Shown: in pieces, positions 20,541 to 31,041 of the stretch | Position numbering within the stretch: position 1 is the first letter of the stretch | How the letters are laid out: every line of letters starts with the position of its first letter | Source of the DNA: Rhizobiaceae bacterium | GTDB lineage: Bacteria; Pseudomonadota; Alphaproteobacteria; Rhizobiales; Rhizobiaceae | Assembly (NCBI GenBank): GCA_017644105.1 | Contig: JAEPMD010000004.1 | Span: 50,562-114,561, forward strand | Direction of reading: 5' to 3' | DNA length: 64,000 nucleotides | Made by a program: the position numbers and the translations under genes | The notes under the pieces: model-generated | Told to the model about the DNA's origin: nothing | The model's database searches: none | Seen by the model: the letters and a program-made list of their open reading frames with translations, nothing else

Positions 20541-20882
20541 CTATTTGCCTTCGGTAAATTCATCATAGGCTTCAAGCGCTTTCGCACCATAAGTTAGCCC
20601 AGGGCCTGAGGCCATATAGCCGATCATCGCAAGGCCTTCGCAAAATTCGTCGCGCGTCGCACCAAGGCGAATGAGCGAACGCGTGTGAAACGCAATACAG
20701 CTTTCGCATTGGGTCGCAATGGACATCGCCAAAGCAATATATTCTTTGGTTTTCTCATCCATGGCGCCGGGCTTTTTCGCAGCTTTACCCATCGCTTCAA
20801 ACGCGCCATAAGCCTCAGGCATTTCAGCCTTAAGCTTTTCAAGCCGTTTGATATTGGCGCTCATTAGTTCTTGCCAAGCCAT
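20541..20882 (-). CDS. Carboxymuconolactone decarboxylase / AhpD-like family protein
   Basis: 113 residues. The AhpD-type redox motif is clear: CESCIAFHTRSLIRLGAT (CxxC followed by H), preceded by MDEKTKEYIALAMSIA. Such proteins act as peroxiredoxin-partner disulfide reductases or remain uncharacterised. Start decision: the frame extends to TTG 20897, but ATG 20882 overlaps the upstream stop as TAATG and has GGAGCAGG just upstream, so translation is coupled to the preceding gene and starts there. Confidence 0.85.
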   Translation of the reverse strand: MAWQELMSANIKRLEKLKAEMPEAYGAFEAMGKAAKKPGAMDEKTKEYIALAMSIATQCESCIAFHTRSLIRLGATRDEFCEGLAMIGYMASGPGLTYGAKALEAYDEFTEGK

Positions 20883-21412
20883 TACCCTGCTCCACAATCT
20901 AGAAGATCAAACACCTCAAAAGGTTCGCGATCAATATTTAACTCACTCCATAAGGGCTTAGACATAACAGATCGCGCAAAGTCTGGCAGTAACAATTGCT
21001 TGACCGCAGGATCACTTTCATCCGGCAACAGGCCGACAGCACCATCTGAATACAAACCGTAAACCACGCCTTGCCAAATGGTGCATTCAGCTAATTCATC
21101 ACCGGTTATATCCCCATCTGGGCATTGATGAACGGCGTAAGCGATTGGACGAAGCGGTTCACCTTCAAGTGTTATAAAGCCTTCGATTTTCGTCTCTGAC
21201 TTTTCAGAACCTATGGAAAAACTTTGTAAAAACGTCGAGCTTTCTGAACCAGCTTCAAACGCGAACACCAGATCAGATTCTGGATCGATATAACGCGCTT
21301 TGCTTTGTTGGCACTCCGACAATGCCGCTTGAGCAGGCCCCACAAGAAGCAACATCATCGCGAAAGATGAAAGGAGTTTTTGCTTCTTGTGCGGAACCAT
21401 AATTTTACTCAA
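20882..21412 (-). CDS. Secreted protein of unknown function in the TCA operon
   Basis: 176 residues, not recognised. A basic start and hydrophobic run (LLSSFAMMLLLVGPAQAA) look like a Sec signal peptide cleaved near AQA-ALS. The mature part holds four Cys (ECQQSK, HQCPDG, AECTIW, and LLDCGAG at the end), plausibly two disulfides. A second Met five residues in may be the true start. It begins only 4 nt after sucB and its stop overlaps the next start, so it is firmly co-translated with 2-oxoglutarate dehydrogenase genes although exported. Confidence 0.75.
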   Translation of the reverse strand: MSKIMVPHKKQKLLSSFAMMLLLVGPAQAALSECQQSKARYIDPESDLVFAFEAGSESSTFLQSFSIGSEKSETKIEGFITLEGEPLRPIAYAVHQCPDGDITGDELAECTIWQGVVYGLYSDGAVGLLPDESDPAVKQLLLPDFARSVMSKPLWSELNIDREPFEVFDLLDCGAG

Positions 21413-21416
21413 TCAC

Positions 21417-22625
21417 TTAGAGATCAAGAACCAAACGTTCTGGATCCTCAAGGCTTTCTTTCACGCGGACCAAGAATGTTACAGCTTCTTTACCGTCAAC
21501 AATTCGGTGATCGTATGACAGCGCCAAATACATCATCGGACGAATGACAACCTGACCGCCAATTGTCATAGGACGCTCTTGGATTTTGTGCATGCCCAAA
21601 ATACCAGATTGCGGCGCATTCAAAATCGGTGAAGACATCAGCGATCCATAAACACCACCATTTGAAATGGTAAATGTACCGCCTTGCATATCGGCCATGC
21701 CTAGTTCGCCATCACGTGCTGCGCGACCCAAACGGCCAATTTCCTGCTCGATACCGGCAATTGACATTTCATCTGCATCACGAACCACAGGCACAACAAG
21801 ACCCTTTTGCGTACCTACGGCCACACCAATATGGCAGAAGTTTTTATAAACAATATCTGTGCCATCAATCTCAGCATTCACGGCAGGGATTTCTTTCAGC
21901 GCATGACAAACAGCTTTTGTGAAGAAGCCCATGAAACCAAGTTTCACGCCGTGTTTTTTTTCAAATAGCTCTTTGTATTTCTTGCGCAGTTCCATCACAG
22001 CTGTCATGTCCACTTCGTTATAAGTGGTCAGCATTGCCGCTGTGTTTTGCGCATCCTTCAAACGCTTGGCAATGGTTTGACGAAGACGTGTCATCTTCAC
22101 GCGTTCTTCGCGCGGCGCATCAGCTTCAGATGAAGCTGCACGTGGCGCAGCAGCAGGAGCGGCCGGGGTAGACACACCTTTTTCAAGTGCGCTGATCACA
22201 TCACCTTTAAGAACCTGGCCACGTTTTCCTGAACCTTCAACCTGATCAGACGAGATATTGTTTTCCGCCATCATCTTTGCAGCAGCTGGTGCCGCCGGCA
22301 TATCTGATCCAGATGCCGCAGGCGCTGGGGCAGCGGCAGGTGCTTCCTCTTTCGGTGCTTCTGCCGCAGGCGCAGGCGCTGCGCCCTCTCCTTCAGCGAT
22401 CTGACCCAAAAGCGCATCCACTTCCACAGTATCACCTTCTTGAGCAACGATCTCAGACAAGACGCCCGATGCAGGTGCAGGTACTTCCAAAGTCACCTTA
22501 TCAGTTTCAAGTTCCACAATCGGCTCATCAGCGGTCACCGCATCACCAGCTTTTTTGTACCAGGTGCCAATCGTGGCTTCGCTCACACTTTCACCCAATG
22601 TTGGGACGCGGATTTCAGTAGCCAT
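21417..22625 (-). CDS. sucB: Dihydrolipoyllysine succinyltransferase, 2-oxoglutarate dehydrogenase E2
   Basis: Core E2 subunit transferring the succinyl group from lipoate to CoA. 402 residues: one lipoyl domain (residues ~1-77; the lipoylated Lys in [13 protein letters not shown]), an Ala/Pro/Glu-rich hinge, an E3/E1-binding domain ([24 protein letters not shown]), a second Ala-rich linker and the catalytic domain ending with [13 protein letters not shown], whose His and Asp are catalytic. Also named odhB. It follows sucA after 55 nt. Confidence 0.97.
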   Translation of the reverse strand: MATEIRVPTLGESVSEATIGTWYKKAGDAVTADEPIVELETDKVTLEVPAPASGVLSEIVAQEGDTVEVDALLGQIAEGEGAAPAPAAEAPKEEAPAAAPAPAASGSDMPAAPAAAKMMAENNISSDQVEGSGKRGQVLKGDVISALEKGVSTPAAPAAAPRAASSEADAPREERVKMTRLRQTIAKRLKDAQNTAAMLTTYNEVDMTAVMELRKKYKELFEKKHGVKLGFMGFFTKAVCHALKEIPAVNAEIDGTDIVYKNFCHIGVAVGTQKGLVVPVVRDADEMSIAGIEQEIGRLGRAARDGELGMADMQGGTFTISNGGVYGSLMSSPILNAPQSGILGMHKIQERPMTIGGQVVIRPMMYLALSYDHRIVDGKEAVTFLVRVKESLEDPERLVLDL

Positions 22626-22680
22626 AGTGTTTTCTCTCGTTGTTGTTTTAAACGTTAAAATTCAAATAGGTTCGATTTAT

Positions 22681-25662
22681 CTAATTACCAAGTGCATCTT
22701 CTAGGAAGGCTTCAAGTTGCGCGAGATGCTGAGACATCAAACCGGTCGCTGTTGAAGCGGCCGCTGCACGCCCTGTGTAACGAACGCGCTGATATTTTGC
22801 ATTGATATGCGCAAGCACCCATTCCAAATATGGATCGATGAATGACCAGGCGCCCATATTTTTAGGCTCTTCCTGACACCACACCATTTCTGCATTGGCA
22901 AAACGTGATAGCTCGTTGATTAATGCTTTGGCTGGGAATGGATAAAGTTGCTCGAGACGCAACAGGTAAATATCGTCCAGGCCACGCTTTTCGCGCTCTT
23001 CATAAAGATCGTAATAAACCTTACCAGAACACACCACCACGCGACGGATCTTGCTGTCTTTCTGCAGCTGGATTGGTTCATCCTTTTTCACTTCCGCATC
23101 ATCCCACAAGAGACGGTGGAAAGTGGATTCACCTGTTAGCTCAGAGAAGTTAGAAACCGCACGTTTGTGACGGAGCAATGATTTTGGTGTCATCAAGATG
23201 AGTGGTTTACGGAAATCGCGGTTGAGCTGACGACGCAAAATATGGAAATAGTTGGCCGGCGTTGTACAATTTGCAACTTGCATATTATCTTCCGCACAAA
23301 GCTGTAAGAAACGCTCAAGACGCGCAGATGAATGCTCAGGCCCCTGACCTTCATAACCATGTGGCAGCAAGCAAACGAGACCAGACATACGCAGCCATTT
23401 GCGCTCACCTGATGAGATGAACTGATCAAACAGTACCTGCGCACCATTGGCAAAATCACCAAACTGCGCTTCCCACAAAGTGAGAGCATTAGGCTGCGCG
23501 AGCGAATATCCATATTCAAAACCAAGCACCGCCTCTTCCGACAGCATGGAATTGATCACTTCATATTCGCCTTGAGACGGTGACAAATGGCTCAATGGAA
23601 TATAGCGGTTTTCTGTCTCTTGATCATAAAGCACTGAGTGGCGTTGCGAGAACGTCCCACGCTCACAATCCTGACCGGACAGACGCACACGCGCACCGTC
23701 TTGACACATAGAACCAAAGGCTAGCGCTTCACCCATCGCCCAATCGATCCCTTCACCGGTTTCGATCATCTTGGCGCGGTTCTTCATAAAGCGCTCAATG
23801 GTTTTATGCGCTTTAAAGCCATCGGGAATTGTTGAAATCTTCTGGCCAATTTCACGCAGTGTTTTCGCAGGCACTGCTGTTTTACCGCGACGCTGCTCAT
23901 CCGCATTATTCGCCGTCGACAAACCAGACCATTGGCCGTCGAGCCAGTCGGCTTTGTTTGGCTTATAGGCTTGGCCCGCTTCAAACTCGACTTCGAGTTT
24001 GGCACGCCAATCCGCTTTCATGCCATCAAATTCGGCTTGTGAAATCACACCTTCCTTCACCAAACGCGCACCGTAAATTTCAACGGTCGTTTTGTGCGCA
24101 CGAATGTTTTTGTACATTTTTGGCTGTGTAAACGCAGGCTCATCGCCTTCATTGTGGCCAAATCTGCGATAACAGAACATGTCGATCACCACAGGTTTGT
24201 GGAATTTCATGCGATATTCCGTAGCAACTTTCGCGGCATAAACCACAGCTTCCGGATCATCACCATTGACGTGAAAGATCGGAGCTTCAATCATTTTCGC
24301 CACATCAGATGGATAAGGCGAAGAACGAGAAAATGCCGGGTTTGTCGTAAAGCCAATTTGGTTATTGATGATAAAGTGAACAGTACCCGCAACACGGTGT
24401 CCACGTAGGCCAGACAGACCTAAGATTTCCGCAATCACACCTTGGCCTGCAAATGCAGCATCACCGTGCAGCAAGAGCGGCATCACTTTCACACGCTCAG
24501 TCAGCGGAACAATGTCACCTTCCGGCTTACCAATAATATCTTGTTTCGCGCGAGCTTTACCCATGACAACAGGATTAACAATCTCAAGGTGAGATGGGTT
24601 TGCCGTGAGTGACAAATGCACTTTATTGCCATCAAATTCACGATCAGAAGACGCACCTAAGTGATATTTCACATCGCCTGAACCTTCCACTTCATCCGGG
24701 GCAAATGAACCACCTTTAAACTCATGGAAAATCGCGCGATGAGGCTTGGCCATCACTTGGCTAAGCACGTTCAAGCGACCACGGTGCGCCATACCAAAGA
24801 CGATTTCTTTAAGGCCGAGGTTACCACCGCGTTTGATGATCTGCTCAAGCGCCGGGATGAGAGATTCACCACCATCAAGACCAAAACGCTTGGTGCCTTT
24901 ATATTTAACGTCAATGAACTTCTCGAAGCCTTCCGCTTCGATCAGCTTCTGCAAAATCGCTTTCTTACCATTTTCGGTAAATTCAACGCCCTTATCCGGA
25001 CCCTCAATACGCTGCTGAAGCCAAGATTTTTCTTCAGGGTTTGAGATATGCATAAATTCAACGCCCATTGTCGAACAATAGGTGCGCTGAAGAATGTCGA
25101 TCATTTGCGGAATTGTTGCATATTCAAGTCCAAGCACGTGATCGATGAAAATTTTGCGATCATTATCTTCCGGCGTAAAGCCATAAGCTTCAGGGGAAAG
25201 CTCGTTATAATCCTCTTTCTTCTTTGCAATGCCAAGTGGATCAAGATCAGCATGCAAATGACCACGCATACGATAGGCGCGAATCATCATGATAGCGCGA
25301 ACACTATCGCGCGCAGCACGCTCAATCTCAGCTTGATCTGGCGCAGCACCGGCGCTTTGTGCTTTGGCTTTTAGTTTTTCTTCGACATGCTTTTCAACAG
25401 TGCCCCAATCGCCATCAAGAGCGGAAACCAATTCGCCATTTGGCTGTTGTGGCCAATGATCTTTTTTCCATGATGCGCCAGCGGCAGACTTGCGAATACT
25501 ATCAGGATCATCACCCAATTCGGCAAAGAATGACTGCCACTCAACAGGCACCGAATTCGGACTGTCGAGATAGCGCGCATACATATCTTCGATATAGGCG
25601 GCATTCGTCCCATCTAAGAAAGATGTTTGTTGGAAAAACTCATTGGCTTCTTGGCGTGCCAT
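22681..25662 (-). CDS. sucA: 2-oxoglutarate dehydrogenase E1
   Basis: Thiamine-diphosphate-dependent decarboxylase of the 2-oxoglutarate dehydrogenase complex. 993 residues. The N-terminal E2-binding tail (FFQQTSFLDGTNAAYIEDMYARYL), FGMAHRGRLNVL, the ThDP-binding GDAAFAGQGVIAE, YRRFGHNEGDEP and the C-terminal LLPHGYEGQGPEHSSARLERFLQ are intact. The ATG has no strong Shine-Dalgarno sequence, and the upstream 137-nt intergenic stretch is unusually rich in hairpins, one of which (ACGGG/CCCGT) lies just before the start, suggesting control of initiation or processing. Confidence 0.97.
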   Translation of the reverse strand: MARQEANEFFQQTSFLDGTNAAYIEDMYARYLDSPNSVPVEWQSFFAELGDDPDSIRKSAAGASWKKDHWPQQPNGELVSALDGDWGTVEKHVEEKLKAKAQSAGAAPDQAEIERAARDSVRAIMMIRAYRMRGHLHADLDPLGIAKKKEDYNELSPEAYGFTPEDNDRKIFIDHVLGLEYATIPQMIDILQRTYCSTMGVEFMHISNPEEKSWLQQRIEGPDKGVEFTENGKKAILQKLIEAEGFEKFIDVKYKGTKRFGLDGGESLIPALEQIIKRGGNLGLKEIVFGMAHRGRLNVLSQVMAKPHRAIFHEFKGGSFAPDEVEGSGDVKYHLGASSDREFDGNKVHLSLTANPSHLEIVNPVVMGKARAKQDIIGKPEGDIVPLTERVKVMPLLLHGDAAFAGQGVIAEILGLSGLRGHRVAGTVHFIINNQIGFTTNPAFSRSSPYPSDVAKMIEAPIFHVNGDDPEAVVYAAKVATEYRMKFHKPVVIDMFCYRRFGHNEGDEPAFTQPKMYKNIRAHKTTVEIYGARLVKEGVISQAEFDGMKADWRAKLEVEFEAGQAYKPNKADWLDGQWSGLSTANNADEQRRGKTAVPAKTLREIGQKISTIPDGFKAHKTIERFMKNRAKMIETGEGIDWAMGEALAFGSMCQDGARVRLSGQDCERGTFSQRHSVLYDQETENRYIPLSHLSPSQGEYEVINSMLSEEAVLGFEYGYSLAQPNALTLWEAQFGDFANGAQVLFDQFISSGERKWLRMSGLVCLLPHGYEGQGPEHSSARLERFLQLCAEDNMQVANCTTPANYFHILRRQLNRDFRKPLILMTPKSLLRHKRAVSNFSELTGESTFHRLLWDDAEVKKDEPIQLQKDSKIRRVVVCSGKVYYDLYEEREKRGLDDIYLLRLEQLYPFPAKALINELSRFANAEMVWCQEEPKNMGAWSFIDPYLEWVLAHINAKYQRVRYTGRAAAASTATGLMSQHLAQLEAFLEDALGN

Positions 25663-25799
25663 GTTTCATAACGGGATATCCCCGTCCCCTATCTATCGCT
25701 GAGGCTCAAACTCAGCCATTTGGTTTCACTTCAGAACGCTTATAGCGCCTCAAGCTTTGTGCGAAGCTGGTAACATTGTCTGCTACCAGCTTCATTGTT
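25663..25799 (-). promoter_or_regulatory. Hairpin-rich sucD-sucA intergenic leader
   Basis: Four potential stems in 137 nt, in transcription order: GAAGCTGGTA/TACCAGCTTC (25763-25793, 10 bp, 11-nt loop), a short CGCT/AGCG stem near 25740-25750, GCTGAG/CTCAGC (25698-25716) and ACGGG/CCCGT (25671-25685) near the sucA start. None has a terminator T-tract. Likely an mRNA processing, stability or translation-control region. Confidence 0.5.
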
Positions 25800-26702
25800 C
25801 TAACCGTTCAACACTTTCACAAGTGTTTTGCCCAATTGTGCTGGTGATGGAGAAACTGTGATACCTGCAGCTTCCATGGCTGCAATCTTATCTTCAGCGC
25901 CACCTTTACCACCTGAAATCACCGCACCAGCGTGGCCCATTGTGCGTCCTGGAGGTGCAGTACGCCCTGCGATAAAGCCAACCATTGGTTTTTTGCGACC
26001 CAATTTAGCTTGTTCGATGAGCCATTCAGATGCTTCTTCTTCCGCAGAACCACCGATCTCACCGATCATAATAATGCTCTCGGTTTCAGGATCATCGAGA
26101 TACAAATCAAGCATATCGATAAATTCTGTACCCTTAACTGGATCACCACCAATACCAACAGCAGAGCTTTGACCAAGACCTTCATTGGTTGTTTGGAACA
26201 CAGCTTCATAAGTCAGCGTGCCTGAACGCGATAAGATACCGACAGAACCCTTTTTGAAGATATTGCCCGGCATAATTCCGATCTTACATTCATCTGGTGT
26301 CATAACACCTGGGCAGTTTGGCCCAATCAAACGTGAATTTGATTTATCCAAACGCGCTTTCACTTTAACCATGTCAGACACCGGAATGCCTTCGGTGATA
26401 CAAATGATCAGCGGGATATCAGCGTCAATAGCTTCGATAATCGCAGCACCTGCGCCTGCTGGTGGAACGTAAACCACAGAAGCATTGGCACCCGTTGCTG
26501 CTTTACCTTCAGCAACACTTGCAAAGATTGGAAGCGTTTCGCCGCCTTTTCCTTCCCAAGTTTGACCACCTTTTTTCGGGTGGATACCACCAACCATTTT
26601 GGTGCCGTGATAGGCAAGCGCTTGTTCGGTGTGGAATGTTCCGGTTTTACCAGTTAAGCCCTGAACGAGAACTTTTGTGTCTTTGTTAATTAAAATAGAC
26701 AT
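25800..26702 (-). CDS. sucD: Succinate-CoA ligase subunit alpha
   Basis: Binds CoA and carries the phosphorylated His of succinyl-CoA synthetase. 300 residues. [17 protein letters not shown] (CoA-binding Rossmann start), [31 protein letters not shown] and the active-site His in [11 protein letters not shown] are intact. It begins 3 nt after sucC, forming the usual sucCD pair. Confidence 0.97.
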   Translation of the reverse strand: MSILINKDTKVLVQGLTGKTGTFHTEQALAYHGTKMVGGIHPKKGGQTWEGKGGETLPIFASVAEGKAATGANASVVYVPPAGAGAAIIEAIDADIPLIICITEGIPVSDMVKVKARLDKSNSRLIGPNCPGVMTPDECKIGIMPGNIFKKGSVGILSRSGTLTYEAVFQTTNEGLGQSSAVGIGGDPVKGTEFIDMLDLYLDDPETESIIMIGEIGGSAEEEASEWLIEQAKLGRKKPMVGFIAGRTAPPGRTMGHAGAVISGGKGGAEDKIAAMEAAGITVSPSPAQLGKTLVKVLNG

Positions 26703-26705
26703 CGT

Positions 26706-27899
26706 TTATCCCTTCACCGCTTTAACAATTTTCTGAGCGGCATCATCAAGATCATCCGCTGCAATCACATCAACATCGGAATCGTTGATAATCTTCTTAC
26801 CAGCTTCAACATTGGTGCCTTCAAGACGCACAACCAATGGCACCTTCAAACCAACATCTTTCACAGCTGTCACAACACCTTCCGCAATCACATCACATTT
26901 CATGATGCCACCGAAGATATTGACCAAGATACCTTTCACATTTGGATCAGATGTGATGATCTTAAAGGCTGCTGTTACTTTTTCAGTTGTCGCACCACCA
27001 CCAACATCAAGGAAGTTGGCAGGCTCGGCGCCGTACAATTTGATGATATCCATTGTTGCCATGGCAAGACCGGCACCATTGACCATACAGCCAATATCAC
27101 CATCAAGAGCGACATAAGCCAGATCGTATTTAGATGCCTCGATCTCTTTTTCGTCTTCCTCAGTCAGATCGCGCAATTCCTGCACATCTTCATGACGGAA
27201 CACTGCGTTACCATCGAAAGATACCTTCGCATCAAGAACGCGCAGGTGACCATCTTTCATGACGATCAACGGATTGATCTCTAAGAGCGCCATGTCTTTT
27301 TCAACAAAGGCGTTATATAAAATCGGGAACAAACCAGCGCCGTCTTCTGCGGCAGCACCATCAAGCTCAAGCGCATTGTTGATTTTTGCAACATCCGCAG
27401 CGGTCACACCTGTATCTGGATCAATCGCAACTGTGATGATCTTCTCAGGTGTTTCCTCTGCAACAGCTTCAATATCCATGCCGCCTTCTGTTGAAACAAC
27501 AAAGGCAACGCGACCAACTGTACGGTCGACAAGTAGCGAGCAATAAAGTTCGCGCGCAATATCAGCACCATCTTCTAGATAAAGACGGTTTACTTGCTTA
27601 CCCGCTGGGCCTGTTTGCTTGGTGACAAGCGTATTGCCCAGCATTTCAGCCACATGTGAGCGAACCTCATCTGGGTTAAACGCCAAACGCACACCGCCGG
27701 CCGCATCTGCGCCAAGTTCTTTAAACTTGCCTTTGCCGCGTCCACCCGCATGGATTTGGCTTTTGACCACATAAAGTGGACCTGGCAAAGCTTCGATCGC
27801 CGCATCAACGTCATCCGCTGATAAAATTGGCACACCTTGTGCAACCGGTGCGCCAAACGACTTTAACAAAGCCTTGGCTTGATATTCATGAATATTCAT
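26706..27899 (-). CDS. sucC: ADP-forming succinate-CoA ligase subunit beta
   Basis: ATP-grasp subunit of succinyl-CoA synthetase. 397 residues. [34 protein letters not shown] (nucleotide-binding), the NPL and DAKVSFD metal-binding residues, [15 protein letters not shown] and the C-terminal [14 protein letters not shown] are typical. It begins 24 nt downstream of mdh in the same direction, so mdh-sucC-sucD is likely one transcript. Confidence 0.97.
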   Translation of the reverse strand: MNIHEYQAKALLKSFGAPVAQGVPILSADDVDAAIEALPGPLYVVKSQIHAGGRGKGKFKELGADAAGGVRLAFNPDEVRSHVAEMLGNTLVTKQTGPAGKQVNRLYLEDGADIARELYCSLLVDRTVGRVAFVVSTEGGMDIEAVAEETPEKIITVAIDPDTGVTAADVAKINNALELDGAAAEDGAGLFPILYNAFVEKDMALLEINPLIVMKDGHLRVLDAKVSFDGNAVFRHEDVQELRDLTEEDEKEIEASKYDLAYVALDGDIGCMVNGAGLAMATMDIIKLYGAEPANFLDVGGGATTEKVTAAFKIITSDPNVKGILVNIFGGIMKCDVIAEGVVTAVKDVGLKVPLVVRLEGTNVEAGKKIINDSDVDVIAADDLDDAAQKIVKAVKG

Positions 27900-27923
27900 A
27901 AATTCGTTCCCGTTTCTGGAAGA

Positions 27924-28925
<1,002 letters not shown>

Positions 28926-29051
28926 TTAGAACTGTGGCGATGAGAAAATGTCATGATTTTTTGTCGCCCCACTTGGTTTTTAACGCGTTCAGTTGCAGCG
29001 ATGGGAAACTCACATGCATCCAAAAGCCTGGAAGAGTTAGTGAAAAGGCTT

Positions 29052-29080
29052 AGAATCCTACTGGAATAAATGCAAGTCAA
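29052..29080 (-). promoter_or_regulatory. Candidate mdh promoter
   Basis: On the minus strand TTGACT (29075-29080) is followed after exactly 17 nt by GATTCT (29052-29057). It would give a leader of about 160 nt before mdh. The -35 is a good match, the -10 moderate. No other element was recognised in 28887-29175, which is AT-rich. Confidence 0.35.
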
Positions 29081-29175
29081 TTTTTTAACGTAATTTTATC
29101 AATAACTTACATTGTGTTATTCTTACGTAAACGTCAAATAAATCGATTTAAATGAGTTTTGGAAAACTAGGAAAA

Positions 29176-30321
29176 TCAGCTGATTTCCAACGATTCCAGA
29201 TATTCTGCACTTTGCATCTCAAACAAACGGGAAGCGGTACGCGCAAATTCAAATGCTTCCGTGCCCCGCTCCCCTTCATAAAGGTCATCAGCAGGTTTCA
29301 CGGCTGAGATGAATAAGCGAATTTTCTTATCGTAAAGAACATCGATTAAGGTGATAAATCTTTTGCTCTCATTGCGCTTTTGATTGCCCAATTGCGGCAC
29401 ATCATCCAGCACAATCGTATGGAACTCTTCCGCTACAGCGATATAATCTGATGCGCCAAGCGGCTTGGCACATAGATCGTCAAATGTGAATCTTGCGCTT
29501 CCCGTAACTGAGGCAGGTACCTTAATCTTGTGACCCTTATTCTCAATCTCGAAACGGTCAGAGACAATCTTTCCGGCAGTTACCAGCGACCAGGCTTCAT
29601 CCATTTTCGCACGCGTATCATCATTGAGTGGTGTGAGATAAATCGGCAATTGATTGGTTTTCTCCATGCGATAATCAGTTGGAGAATCCAAGCTTAAGAC
29701 ATCGACATATTCGTCAAGCAGATCGATAAATGGCAAAAACAATTCACGACTTAATCCGTCTTTATACAGATTAACGGGCTCTACATTAGACGTCGCAATT
29801 AAAATGCAGCCTTTTGAAAACAACTGTTCGAAAAGGCGCGAAAGGATCATCGCGTCGGTAATGTCAGTGACAGAAAACTCGTCAAAACATAAGATCCAGG
29901 CTTCAGCAAACAATTGTGAAGCAACAGGTGGGATGGGGTCTTTTTCACGGCTTTCACCATTTTGAAACTTCTGACGATGCGCGTGAATGCGATTATGAAC
30001 ATCCGCCATAAAATCATTAAAGTGGATGCGTTTCTTTCGTTTCGCCGGAACCAGCTCAAAAAACATATCCATAAGCATGGTTTTTCCACGGCCAACTGAA
30101 CCGTGAATATAAAGACCTTTTTGGATTTCTTTTTTCTGCCGTTTGGCAAATAGCCAACCAAGTGCGCTGGATTTCGACGAGACCCTTCGATTACGGATAT
30201 AATCGAGAACTTGATCCAGTGATTTCGTAATGGCTTTTTGCGCGGGATCCGGCTGGACTTCCCCGGAATTGACCAGCAGCTCATAAGAAGCTGAGACCGT
30301 GAGCATTTCCGACTGAGGCAT
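29176..30321 (-). CDS. zapE: Cell division protein ZapE (AFG1-like ATPase)
   Basis: AAA-type ATPase of the AFG1/ZapE family that influences Z-ring stability during constriction. 381 residues. Walker A GSVGRGKTMLMD is at about residue 77; HFNDFMADVHNRIHAHR, LCFDEFSVTDITDAMIL (Walker B) and ATSNVEPVNLYKDGL (sensor region) follow. In rhizobia it lies next to mdh, as here. No obvious terminator is seen after its stop. Confidence 0.93.
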   Translation of the reverse strand: MPQSEMLTVSASYELLVNSGEVQPDPAQKAITKSLDQVLDYIRNRRVSSKSSALGWLFAKRQKKEIQKGLYIHGSVGRGKTMLMDMFFELVPAKRKKRIHFNDFMADVHNRIHAHRQKFQNGESREKDPIPPVASQLFAEAWILCFDEFSVTDITDAMILSRLFEQLFSKGCILIATSNVEPVNLYKDGLSRELFLPFIDLLDEYVDVLSLDSPTDYRMEKTNQLPIYLTPLNDDTRAKMDEAWSLVTAGKIVSDRFEIENKGHKIKVPASVTGSARFTFDDLCAKPLGASDYIAVAEEFHTIVLDDVPQLGNQKRNESKRFITLIDVLYDKKIRLFISAVKPADDLYEGERGTEAFEFARTASRLFEMQSAEYLESLEIS

Positions 30322-30350
30322 GTGCGCCCTACCCTAGCCTAACTAACCTA

Positions 30351-30878
30351 TTAACGGCTCATTCCGACAGTGCCGCCAGTTGTGAGTGATCCGCTATAAC
30401 GTTCAGATGCTGTCTTATACAAGCGCGCAACATTTGTACCCGTGCTATCGGACAAAACGACCTGTTTGCCTTGGACATCCCATGCAGAAATCACTGCGGA
30501 CTGTCCTGAACAACCACGAGAAGCAGCTCTGTAACCACCTGTCCATTTGGTCAGTGAAAGGAAAATATCACAAGTCTGACTATCAGCTGCAAGCGTCCAA
30601 CGACCGATCAATTCTTCTTTCGTTAGATCCTGAGCGCTTGCTGCCAATTGCGTAGCGTCCGCGCTCGAGGCATTTGGTGCATCCGGGAACTGATTATTGG
30701 TTGCATCCGGCAATTGACTTGATTCGACACCACCAACTGGAGCTGGTGAAATCGGAGCTGGCTGGATCAATTGATTATTATTGTTGTTTTGACCGGGAAA
30801 ACCGCCAAAAGTTGTGCGTTGACAACCAGATAGCACAGCTAGAACTGCTGCCGCAGTGACCAAATATGTCAATCGCAT
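30351..30878 (-). CDS. Omp19-like lipoprotein with AprI/Inh inhibitor domain
   Basis: Outer-membrane lipoprotein resembling Brucella Omp19, which inhibits proteases. The frame extends to 30959, but ATG 30878 is chosen: GGGAG lies 8 nt upstream and the protein then begins with a lipoprotein signal, lipobox LSGC. About 175 residues: an Asn/Gln/Pro-rich linker, then the AprI/Inh fold, GRWTLAADSQTCDIFLSL ... GCSGQSAVISAWDV with its conserved two-Cys pair, LSDSTGTNVARLYKT and a C-terminal GGTVGMSR. A perfect palindrome lies about 45 nt upstream. Confidence 0.85.
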   Translation of the reverse strand: MRLTYLVTAAAVLAVLSGCQRTTFGGFPGQNNNNNQLIQPAPISPAPVGGVESSQLPDATNNQFPDAPNASSADATQLAASAQDLTKEELIGRWTLAADSQTCDIFLSLTKWTGGYRAASRGCSGQSAVISAWDVQGKQVVLSDSTGTNVARLYKTASERYSGSLTTGGTVGMSR

Positions 30879-30922
30879 GGTGAATACTCCCGTATATTGC
30901 CGCTTTTTAAAACGCGAAACTC

Positions 30923-30950
30923 TATGACGTCTATTATCGTAGACGTCATA
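30923..30950. repeat. Perfect 28-bp palindrome with TGACGTC core
   Basis: TATGACGTCTA (30923-30933) and TAGACGTCATA (30940-30950) are exact reverse complements around a 6-nt loop. It lies between the sdhB stop and the Omp19-like start, both on the minus strand. No T-tract follows on either strand, so an operator or a stabilising 3' hairpin is more likely than a simple terminator. Confidence 0.8.
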
Positions 30951-31041
30951 AAACCGCAATATGGTTAAAAATAAACAAAAATTCGACTAAACTACGGCAA
31001 AACCACAGTTTATCTCAATTCAGACAATAATCTTTCAGCGG

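Noticed and set aside
22277..22621. 114-codon + strand frame opposite sucB
   Set aside because: Gln/Leu/Pro-rich product caused by the Ala/Pro-rich hinge of SucB on the other strand.
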